From: Ettlia oleoabundans
Lineage: Eukaryota > Chlorophyta > Chlorophyceae > Chlamydomonadales
Length of the DNA stretch: 39,000 nucleotides
Assembly (NCBI GenBank): GCA_019693395.1
Contig: JAAMXP010001551.1
Span: forward strand, 1 to 39,000
Direction of reading: 5' to 3'
A program made the position numbers and the translations under genes. Within the stretch, counting starts at the first letter, position 1. Each line of letters begins with the position of its first letter. The notes under the pieces are model-generated. The model saw only the letters and a program-made list of their open reading frames with translations, made no database searches and was not told the origin of the DNA. Shown here piece by piece: positions 22,541 to 31,980 of this stretch.

Positions 22541-25082
22541 TTACATGACCTGGCATTCGGGCACGGCAGTCTGCTTAATCTTCTTGGACACTGGGGCAGT
22601 CGGCCACTGGTTGCAGGCATACTGCATCGTTGTAGGTGCAAGAAAGAGGAGAGCAGGAGGCGCCATGCCAGTGAATACCTCACTCATTTCGTGAACCATA
22701 ACAGCAGATCAATGGAGCGATTCAGAAGTGCAATTTTGCTTCAAAAAGGACTATTTCCGACATAAACTTTGGCCTTTAACGGTTCCCAAGGGAGCACCAC
22801 TTCTCGAACTCACCAGCCCTGCCGAGTAGCCAAACCTCCTCATCGGCAGTGGCAGCCTGCCGCAGATCCTGTTGGGCGCGGCACGTGCATACCTGCAGCA
22901 CAGCCCAGCACAGCACAGTACGCAGCAAGGCAAGGGAAGGCGGGAGGCGTCGGGCCAGGTTTACCCACTGGCAGGAAAGTGCCACACTTGACGGGAGAGA
23001 TAGCGCTGAAGCCAGCCTGATTTCTGTGTTCCAATGCAGAGACAGCCTTTTACGCAAGCACGCATATGGATAGGACGGCCGCAGGACTCACAGCGGCCAG
23101 CTGCCGCCGTCCATGGTGCGGGAGAGAGGGCCGGTGATCCTGGTGCCGCACAGGTTGATCTTCACACGGGCGGGCGAGCCGGCAGAGGACTGACCCCAGT
23201 TGGCGGGCACTGTGCCTGCACGCATGGACACAGTTGGCACGCCCTGGCCAGCGTGTGCGACCGGCCAGCTTCTCAAACGCTACGGTTGGTGGGATGCGGA
23301 GCTGCAGATGGTGGCGAGGTAGTGTGAAGATGGTGAGCTCAGCCCCGAGCGGCCTGCTTTGCAGCAGCCCTTTGTTCCCTGTGGCGCTGTGTGGCACACC
23401 GGGTACATACCAGCCCTACTGCCATCCATGCAGCAGGTGAGAATAACCAACGCTAGGCAGCCAGCCCCAGCTGAGCTTGCCTGTCAGCCGTGGGTTGCCA
23501 GCCAGGTTGACCATCAGGAGATTCGGGAACACGCCCTTCATGGTCCAGCTACCCGGCAGGCGCCCCCTTGAACCTGCAGGCAGATAGTGAAGATATGGCA
23601 CAGAAACTAGGTTGACCTCTCAACACCAGAGTGAAACATAATCCCGCCAGCGTGGTGGTCCCCAAGAGTTACAACCATGCAGGCCGCTGTGAGCATCAGG
23701 CATGCCTCATTAGACCTTGTGCGACTAGCAGCCAGGGAGATGCCCAGCTGGATGGTTGTGCAGAGCATTGCTGCTATTGCGCTGCACAGTCAGCTGGCTT
23801 TCCTGACAGCAGTAGACAGACCAGCATGCACAGCAGCAACCAGATGTTCGGGGTCCTTGCCTGTTGCGGGACATGTCAAGTATGTTGAGGCTGGCCATGC
23901 TCTTGGTGCGGCCCTGGCGGGAGAGTTGGCCTGAAGGGGAGAAGGAAAGAAATCTACACCATGAGTGGAGGGCAGGGGGCCCTTTTTACTACTGCTGCCT
24001 ATAGCTACCGTGCCTGCACTTGCTTGACGACAGCTCCAGTACAGCTCCAATACAACCCAAACACAGGGGCAGCTCTGCACAGCAATATGACGGACTGGCA
24101 ATTGCAAGCGTGCGGCAGAAGTTGGCAGGCCGCAGGCAGGGTGCTTTCCCTTAGCTGGGACGAATTGCACTGGCAGTACACGAAAGCAAGCATCGACATT
24201 GGCATCATGTGTGTGCACACATACGTCACTGTTGGGGCACGCTTGCCTGATAAAGTGTTCTTGCTAACGTCAAGCTTGGCTAGGCTGGGGAAGCTGCCAA
24301 CCTTGTGCCAGCCGTTAGGGATGGTCCCAACCATGGCACAACCACGTATCATGCTGCAAAGGGTTGTGTGTGTTACATAACCCCGCAACTTTGGCCCTAC
24401 TGAACCTGGGCAGGGGAGCCGTACCGGCCGACTCATATGTAACACACACACACTGATGCTACCCGCTTATCCCGGCCCCCTGGTCGCCCCCCCCTACCCG
24501 CAACACACGCACACCACCACCACCACCACCACCACCACCACACACCCACCCACACAGGCTCACATTTCAGTCACGGTTGTGCCACCGTTACAGGTGATGC
24601 CAGAAGCCAAGCCCCATTTGCAGGGGTCAGTGCCAGTCCATTGCCGTCGTCCTTCTGCTCGCATTTCCAGCCGGCAAGCGCCAGGGCAGTTGCGCCGTCC
24701 AACGACTGTTGCCAGTAGAAGCCGCAGAGAACATCAGCTGCATTGGATACAAGGAAGAAAAAATGTACAGGCATCTCTGGTGGTTAAATCACGAAGCTTG
24801 GCTATGGCATCTACTCCAAGTGGGTGGCGGGTGCCAGGCCCGCAGGGGCGGGACAGTCGCCACCTTTCGCCCTGAGCCCCCCCTCCGACATCGTTCATCG
24901 TGTCTCAGTGACCCATATCGTGACGGTGATAATTGGCGACTCTTCCACATTGTTTGCACAGGGATGTGTCCACTGGGGAATGCAGCGCCGTTGCGTGCGC
25001 AGCGTACAGCGGGTTCACCTTTGTCTGCGCGCACCGACATTGAAAAAAGCGCTATAAGCGCACAGATAAGGAGACGCTGCAT
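22541..25082 (-). CDS. Small secreted leucine-rich-repeat protein, with an apparent one-base frameshift
   Basis: Eight exons on minus: 25082-25019, 24737-24564, 24353-24247, 23930-23861, 23566-23481, 23215-23092, 22892-22814, 22621-22541. If one missing base is allowed in exon 2 the product is 261 aa. It starts with a signal peptide (MQRLLICALIALFSMSVRAD), then an N-terminal LRR cap (LAGWKCEQKDDGN and WTGTDPCKW...GITCNGG). Irregular plant-type LRRs follow (FPSLAKLDVSKNTLSGQL, ASLNILDMSRN, FPNLLMVNLAGNPRLTG), and it ends in PECQVM. No transmembrane segment or kinase is present, so an extracellular or wall location is inferred; the ligand is unknown. The reading frame of LAGWKCEQKDDGN and that of WTGTDPCKW differ by one base near 24640, with no splice sites between. 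Three introns (after 24247, 23861 and 23481) use GC donors. Everything else is in phase from ATG to TAA. Confidence 0.75.
24512..24542. repeat. (CAC)n simple repeat in an LRR-gene intron
   Basis: About ten CAC units lie just downstream of the donor at 24563 in the minus-strand gene, within the intron between exons 2 and 3. This is a simple repeat with no coding role. Confidence 0.85.
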
Positions 25083-25545
25083 AATCGAGCACGCTGCAGG
25101 TCTGTCCTGAATGCTTTCGGAATGCAGCGCTGCAGCCTGAAGGAAAAGGCACCCTTGAAATGCTTTTAACAGATTCAATACGCTGCACCAAGGCAAGCCG
25201 TATCTGAACAACAAAAACCAAAAACCTTTCACATACGTACTGTCCCGATGCCGTCACCATGTCGGCGGCCGAACGAGACATAACTAGTCAAACAGGAAAA
25301 CAAACAATTGGCAGGAGAATAGGCCGCAGATGCACGAATTGGGTATTTGGGACGCAGGTTTGGGACTGGCGGCAGAGTAACGAGTGATATACAGCAGGTG
25401 AACTAAACACCACCTGTGATGCAGTGACAACTGCTACCACCGCTGGTGCCGCCCTCACAAAAGGGGGGAATGCATGAAATAGTCGAAGTAAGTGGCAGTT
25501 CATTATTGACACAAAAGGTAAACGGTAACTCATACTCGGCCCTGG
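25083..25545. other. Spacer between HCF101 stop and LRR start
   Basis: These 463 bases separate the HCF101 stop (25546) from the LRR-gene ATG (25082), both on minus. They should hold the HCF101 3' UTR and the LRR-gene promoter. I see no ORF or RNA with support. The short distance shows how compact this gene block is. Confidence 0.5.
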
Positions 25546-28500
25546 CTAGCTCTGAACGGACAGGCTCTGCGCTCTCTGCAGAATCTCTTGCGCCGTGCTC
25601 GCCTCTTGCCCCTGCTCGCCGCCACTGCTGCCATCGCTGCTGCCTGCCGCCAGCCGCGCCCGCAGCTGCTGCCGTGCCCACGCTTCTTCTGCACCGAGCC
25701 GCGGCAGTGAATCCAGCAAGTCAAACGCCGCAATCTGGCTGAAGCCGTCCTGCCAGCTGATCTGCACCGCGTAGTTGCCCACAGGCTGCACCAACACGGG
25801 CTCGATGTCGTCGGGGATGTCGCTGTCCCTGCACAGGTACGATTGGAGAACGCGAGGAGTGAGGTTGTGAATAGTCGACCATGAATGGGAGCCGGGTGGA
25901 CAGCTGCGACACAAACCTGGTTGTCAACCAGGCAGCAGGCAGGCAGCAGGCAAGAATCACATCTCTGAGTGCTCAGTGGTTTGCCAACGTCTCTCCCGCA
26001 GTTTCCTAATGCTGCGTCTGCTGCTGCATGCTTCTACCGGGCGCCCAGCCGAGCCCACCTGAGTGTGCGCTCCCCAGTCCATTCGTTGATTGAGGACGCT
26101 GACTGGTCGTTGCGGCGCACAGTGGCGGGGTCAAGCAGGAAATCCTCCTCGCCGTTTGGCAGCCGCACCACCAGCGCTCCAAGCTCGCTGTCAAATCGAA
26201 CCGAGTTTTTGGGTGTTCGCCGCAGCTTGGCCACCTGTGCAAGATAGACACGAGGCACGGGAAGGCGGGGGGTTTGAGATGGGTCAGCAGGAGTTGAGTG
26301 AACAACCAGGAACAGGCTCATGACCCGAGAGTGCACGGAGCGGGACTAGATCTCACTCGGCCAACAACAACTGCCAGGCTTCCTACCAGCAACAGATTGC
26401 AAACATGCCATTGCAGCAGTACGCACCTCCCGCACCACCGCTGCGCCAAGTTCCAGGAATGCCTGGGCCGTGGGTCCCGCAGGATTCTCCACCACCACAG
26501 GTCGCCCGCTGTCGCCAGCTGCCGACAGGTCTGGGACTATGGGGAAACGCACCAGGTTGGGCAGCCCAAACTCCCGCTGGATGCGCTCGCCTGCGGGGGC
26601 AGAAAAGTGGCATGTACATGGATCGCATCCCACATGCCCCACATCGGGAACGATATGAGTCATGAAGCCACGGCGATGATATCACACCAATGCTCGAGTG
26701 GCTGGCTGCTGCTGCTTCTGCTGCTAGTGGCACGCAGCTGTGTGATTGTTGGCGGCTATCACCAGAGGCAAGCAGGCATGTTGCTGACACAGCTCAGTGT
26801 TGGGACAAGTAGCTGTGGTGGGTTTGGGCGATGCTTGCTTGCTGGCCAGGGCTGCTGGTGGTGTCCCCGCTGCCCATGCCAACTTGGTGCGGCGTAAGCG
26901 CACCGCGTCCGCTGGCAATCGCATAAACAGCGGTCCACCCCACCCACCTGAGCCCTCGCCAAAGGGGAAGTAGCGCTTTCCATCCGCCTCAAAGAACGAC
27001 ATGTTCTCCACAACAGCAACACAGGGCACCTGCGTTGATTGAGCGCGCAGGAGGAGCAGGATAAGGGCGGCGCCAGTAGGGGTACAGGCAGGGGGCAGAA
27101 GCAGCGGGGCATGCAAGGGCAGGGAGGGTGAGCAGGCATGGGGGATGCAAACCCAGGAGAGATTTACCTACAGAAGCCATCAACCCGTTGTGTACTCTTG
27201 GGCTGCAGAAAGCCACTGCAGCACCTCAGCATAAACCGCTGCTGCCCCTGCATCATCCCAGCCTACTCCAGCCAAGCCCACCCCACCCTGCTCACCCGCC
27301 TCTCCCAAACCCCCTTCCAACTCCCACATCACGCCACCCACCATTGACTACACCCCCCCCCCCCCCAACCCCGTTCTCACACCAACCCACCATGAGCTTT
27401 GCAAACATGCGGATGCCCTTTGCCACATCAATGAATGCCAGCTTCTGTGGCGTGGTCACAATGACGGCGGCGGAGAAGGCCACCGACTGGCACAAGGTGA
27501 GCTGGATGTCGCCGGTACCTGGTGGAAAGTCGACCACCAGGTAGTCCAGCTCACCCCACTCGCTGGTGGTCAGCAGCTGCTGGATGAGGCCTGCAGTGGG
27601 AGGAAAGCACCGCAGTCGGAAGAAGGGGAGGTATGGGCAAGCGCAGCAAAGCAGGGGAGCTGGAAGGACACAGAGCTGGAAAGGAAGGAGCGGATGCTGG
27701 ATAATGCTCGACAGGAGGTGGCTAGAAGCGGAGAGATGCACTGATGCGATCACAGCAACTGCCAAGTGCAGACTTTTAGACAGCTAGGGAGGAAATGGGG
27801 GGCAGTTTTTGCAAGGGGGCTAGCTGTGGCATGCCTAGCCATTTGCTTCACCAGCCCACCAAGCATCACACCTCCACCCGCTCACCCGACACCATGGGTC
27901 CCCGCATGATAGCGCTGCCCTGCCCCGCAAACCCAAAGGACACCGCCTTGACTCCCTCGTACTCCACCGGGGTGATGGCCTGCGGCAGTACACAAAGGTA
28001 GCAGCACAGGCTACCAATTCAGTGCATGGAGAGCCAGTGCATGAGAGCTTGTCCAGCACTTTGGCGGATGCTGTGAATTACCCACCTGCCTGAACAACAC
28101 CACACTCCCACTCAACCGCCTGCCCAAAAGCACCCAGCCACCCACGCACCCACATACCAGCCCACCTTTGTCTCCGGGTTCATCTGCAGCACACGCAGCT
28201 GCGGCGATATCATGGTGGGCAAGGAGGGGCCGTACACGTCGGCATCAAAGATGCCCACCTGCGCACAGGTGGAAATAGACACACCGACCAGCAGAAGTGC
28301 ATGGGCGGGTAAGGTGGCCAGGTAGGGTGATCAGATGGATGGGCATGGCGGGGGAGACTGTTCGAGCCACAGGTGCCGTGCCGTGCCGTGCCAGCATAGG
28401 CTGCCGGCTGCTGGCGACCACCCAGCTTCCCACCTTGGCGCCCATCTGTGCCAGTGTGTAGGCCAGGTTGACGGCAGTCGTGGACTTGCCCACGCCTGCA

Positions 28501-29630
28501 GGTGCCAGGCAGGGTGCGCAGAGCTGGCCCAGCTGTGAGAAGGTAGCGCAAAGTGGTTGTATCCACCCCAACCTTACCTGCCAGCTCCTCAGCAGTGCAG
28601 GTTGCCTGATAACCACCAACAGCCTGACGTTCACTTGCATGCCTTCCGGCCTCTGCCAGCATCAAGCTTTGCACCACCTCCGCATTGCACCCACAACAAC
28701 CAGTACGTAAACAAACAGCCCACACCTCACACTGCAAGTGCGCACCTCCCTTGCAGGACGATACAGCAATGATGTGAGCGACGTTGCGCAGCCCGTTGGG
28801 GCGGTCATCGTCAGGCAGCAACGGCTGGGGCGGGCGCGCATCCATTGTCAGGTCCAAGCTTCTCACCCAGGGCAGCGCTGTGACGTACTCGCGTGCCTGC
28901 TAGGTTGACAGAGGTGACGGAAGCTGTGGGCAGAATGCTGGGTTCGTCATTGCGCCCTCAGACGGCATCAATGCTGGTGACGCTGGCTGCCCTGCTGCCA
29001 CTCTACCCACCCCTAATTGAACGTCATGGTGCCTGATCACACCGGAGACTACCATCTTGCCCCTGCTTACGCTTCATCTGAGGGGCATTACTATGATGCT
29101 CCCGCTAGAAAGTGCAACAACTGCCAAGCACCATCGTCCCACTCACCGCCTTCTCAAAATCATCTTTGATGGGGCAGGCGGGTGTGGTGAGCTCAAGCCG
29201 GAAAGCCACAGACCCAGCATCTCCGTCAATGACAAGGTCCTTGATGAACCCGCAGTCAACAATGTTCATACCAAAGTCTGGGTCAATGATTCTGGACAGA
29301 GCGGCCAGCACCTCTCCTTCCTTGGACAGAACTGCTGTTGCGCCAGTTGTCTGCTGGGCATGTGGGGCAACATCGGGAGGGTTCGACCAAGGGTCGAAAG
29401 CAGTGGCGGCGGCGGCAGGCTGCAGTGGCAGGTAGGCTGCAGCTCACCGCTGCAGACGCTTGGACCGACATGTGCCTGATGCTGCTTCTAGCCCTGCTGC
29501 TGCGCTGCTGTACGGTGAGGTTGGGGGCGGCCTTGCTGGCGGTCCGAAGTGCCACCGCATGGCGGGGGCTAGTTCGACCGGCTGCTGCGGGAGTGCATTG
29601 TACGGCTTTGCACTGCAACAAGGTCGCCAT
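25546..29630 (-). CDS. HCF101: HCF101-type Mrp/NBP35 P-loop ATPase, plastid iron-sulfur cluster carrier
   Basis: Eleven exons on minus: 29630-29448, 29353-29147, 28896-28746, 28495-28434, 28258-28166, 27979-27886, 27590-27391, 27029-26948, 26590-26427, 26234-26059, 25828-25546. They sum to 1695 nt (564 aa), all in phase. HCF101 carries [4Fe-4S] clusters to photosystem I and ferredoxin-thioredoxin reductase in the plastid stroma. Residues 1-58 form a Ser/Arg/Ala-rich transit peptide. Residues about 62-130 are a MIP18/DUF59 domain with TTPACPIKDDFE. The Mrp ATPase core has deviant Walker A SSCKGGVGKST (176-186), split by an intron after the second Gly, plus FDADVYGPSLPTM, DFPPGTGDIQLT and VVENMSFFEADGKRY. 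The C-terminal DUF971 domain (about 413-515) has DFLLDPATVRRNDQSA and NYAVQISWQDGFSQIA. Then a low-complexity tail ends in SLSVQS. The MIP18-Mrp-DUF971 order identifies HCF101 rather than IND1 or NBP35. The Cys that follows ENM in the land-plant protein, as I recall it, is Ser here. The second exon could start 3 nt later (29350). Confidence 0.96.
27353..27366. repeat. Poly-C tract in an HCF101 intron
   Basis: Fourteen C in a row lie in the intron between exons 7 and 8 of HCF101 (poly-G in the transcript). This is a simple homopolymer that is also prone to sequencing length error. Confidence 0.8.
28373..28392. repeat. (GTGCC)4 tandem repeat in an HCF101 intron
   Basis: Four copies of GTGCC lie in the intron between exons 4 and 5 of HCF101. 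It is a small tandem repeat and no function is inferred. Confidence 0.75.
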
Positions 29631-30323
29631 GCGGGTAAGAACGGCGAGCGGGTAAGAAGCAAAGCGGTATTACAGGTCGGGCGTTGGAACCTCAAGTTAA
29701 GCTCTTATGTGATCAAATGCACCAGACTGCTGCACGCATTTCATGCCGCTGGCTCGCGATTTTGAGATCCCACTATCCTCACATCCTGATGTACGGCTGT
29801 ACTGCACCAACTGAAAAAGGGCCCAGCATAGGAGTCAGAGGTGCACATCACAACAAAGCGAAACCTCGCAGACCTCATTCCCAACCGCACAAAACCCTTG
29901 GAGGTCAGGCAAAAGCCTGCTCTTTGTTGTGGGAAAGGCACATTTTGAATGAGTGGACACACAGTGGCCGAACTGGCGCAACCTGGCCACTGCAGCCAAC
30001 CAAAGGCAGCCCAGTTGCCAATCAAGTGCGGCTGGTATGCATCAAGTCATTTACAGCGAAATCAGCGTGACGCGGGCCGCCCAACTAGCAGGCTGGATAT
30101 GCCAGCTCAGAACCTCAACCCCTGTGCAACTTTGCTTCATTCAAGCCAAATACAGGACGTTTTACAGTCCCTGCTAGCCGCATATGTGATTGAAGTTGGT
30201 AAGATGTTGCCCGCCTAAAGGGAATGAGATCAAGTTGCTCCCTTCCTCCCTCCTCCATCCATCTGTTGATCCAAAGTTGCTGACGAGCTTGCTCTCCTTG
30301 GGTGGGTCAAATGCGGTGAAAAG
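29631..30323. promoter_or_regulatory. HCF101 promoter region
   Basis: These 693 bases lie between the HCF101 ATG (29630) and the end of the Utp12-domain gene (30324), both on minus. The HCF101 promoter and 5' UTR must be here, along with the 3' UTR of the Utp12 gene. I found no credible ORF, RNA gene or known regulatory motif. Confidence 0.45.
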
Positions 30324-31274
30324 TCAAGCTGTGAATGTCACCTGCAGTGGAGGGGAGGAATGGTCAATACGAGCATGTGGGGCAGGTTACGGAAGCAAAA
30401 TTGTGAAAGCAGGTAAATGTAGCGAAGCAAGAGTGCTCCAGATAAGCGTTAAAAAACCTGACATTAAGCACCTTGGCAGTTGAAGGTCGCGTGTCTGTCG
30501 CCTGCACATTTCCCTCGCCACTTGCAGCACCTCGTAGCATAACTATACGACCTGACAGATCCAGAAGGCTACTATAGGTAGCTGTGCGTTCTTTCAACAG
30601 CGCCTTAGCCAGGCTCAAGCACTCCTGCAAAGCACGCAGGAGGTTGAGCGCAATGATAACTGCATTTTTCCAAAACCAAGTAGTGGATGCCCAAGTACTC
30701 GCATGCTTACGCCTAACCTGCCCATCAGGTGTTGCCGCCAAAGCCGGGCCATGCGTCATCAGCACACTACGTAGCCAACACACCAGCCGGGCTGCCTGCT
30801 TCGGTTTATGCTGCAGCCGCTCTACCAATGCTCTAAACAAGGCAACTGCCTGCACCGTGCTAAGCTTGGCCACGCTGTTTGCAACTACAGTTTCGTCCTG
30901 CTCTGCAGAGATTATCATAGATGGGAGTGGCAGCATTCAGCAGTCAGTCGTACTCAGCAAGTAAGGCGGAGCAGTGGGAGAGCAGAGGTGCAGAGGCGGG
31001 CCTTTTCGGTGGCGGCTGCTGTGATGTCATGGACAGGCGGGCATGGCGGCGGCTCCGCCTTCAAAATAATCCTATTTGATATAGGACCAAGGCGTTGGGT
31101 CCGAACATCGCCGCCGGGCAAGGAGGTCTGCCAGTATGAACGTTTGTCTAGCATGCAATCTGCGGAGTACCGACAAACACAGTTACCCGAAAAGCAGGTG
31201 TCCAGCGTGCTCTCGTCGTTTACTGCCAATGCCTGCGAAAGGACGGCTACTTGAGAGCCTTTGGATGACGACAT
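30324..31274 (-). CDS. Stand-alone Utp12-domain protein (WDR43/UTP5-like C-terminal domain without WD40 repeats)
   Basis: Exons on minus: 31274-31187, 30902-30718, 30624-30472, 30341-30324. They sum to 444 nt (147 aa) with consistent phases. The sequence follows the Utp12 domain found at the C-terminus of UTP5/WDR43 and UTP12 in the small-subunit processome: VAVLSQALAVNDESTLDTCF, then DETVVANSVAKLS, then ALFRALVERLQHKPKQAARL, VCWLRSVLMTHGPALAATPD and LKERTATYSSLLDLSGRI. In the family this helical domain mediates contacts among t-UTP proteins during 18S rRNA processing in the nucleolus. Normally a WD40 propeller precedes it. Here the next gene begins at 31981 in the opposite direction, and I see no WD40 sequence on minus between 31275 and 31980. 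The ATG at 31274 directly follows a TTTCAG, so a 5' exon, coding or not, may exist. The last exon (18 nt) is uncertain. It could be a genuine split protein, a dispersed duplicate or a decaying copy; the reading frame is intact. Confidence 0.65.
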
Positions 31275-31980
31275 TTCTGAAAGTGTGCAAACGACGAAGA
31301 CACACGGGAATGACACAGAAGAAACAGCTCAATCAGAAGAAGCAGGAGCACATGTGGGCCATATTGAATGAAGATGCGGCGACAGGCTGGCGGCGCAGAG
31401 GGGCAGATATGCTGGCGCATCTTCGCACACTGTGACACCGTTAACCAGCCTGAGCTATAGTGACTGGCGGTACTCCGTATTTCAAACGGTCCTCAGTGAG
31501 TTGACACGAACGATTTTTCTGATCTTCTGTGCTGCATGACGCACCAGCGCTGCAGAGCTTAAGTGCGACGTGTGTTGATGTCCAGCCCAGAACGGTTAAT
31601 CCAAACTGGAAGTCAGATAGTAATGCACAGTGAAACTTAAAACTGCACAAGCAACCGCCCAAGCTTCATGGCCCAATCTTAAAACTCTCCAATGCATCTC
31701 AACTGGCAGGATGCTGTTGGTAATTTCTACGCTGCGCACCTGCTCATTGCGAGGCTTGCAGCCAGCCAATTCCACCGAGTTGTCAACCAAGAAACACTTC
31801 CTGGCTGGAAAATGTTGGGCCATGAAAAGAACGCCACTGCTCAGGTGCCATTCAACTAGCATGTTTCAGGTAGGTGCTGCTGTCCCGGGGCGGCTGCTGT
31901 GCTGACCTGGCTGCGAAGAGGAAAGTTATTTCAAACTGCACACCGCCCCAGCTCCCAACCGGCTTTGTGATGGATACATC
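31275..31980. promoter_or_regulatory. Divergent region between the Utp12-domain gene and the TITAN9-like gene
   Basis: These 706 bases lie between two ATGs facing away from each other (31274 minus, 31981 plus). Both promoters and 5' UTRs should be here, possibly with a 5' exon of the Utp12 gene ending at the TTTCAG just before 31276. Open frames of 60-100 codons occur on both strands, but none shows a motif I can support. Confidence 0.45.

Noticed and set aside
24240..24247. GT donor GGCAAGC|GTGCCC as the sole end of LRR exon 3
   Set aside because: It keeps phase but inserts two residues in the LRR consensus. The GC donor 6 nt earlier fits the family and matches the other GC donors; kept as a possible alternative.
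31136..31435. Plus-strand 99-codon frame with CxxC pairs (VCLACNLRST, CPACSRRL) that could be a zinc ribbon
   Set aside because: It overlaps the first exon of the Utp12-domain gene on the opposite strand, which has clear family motifs; no splice or homology support on plus.
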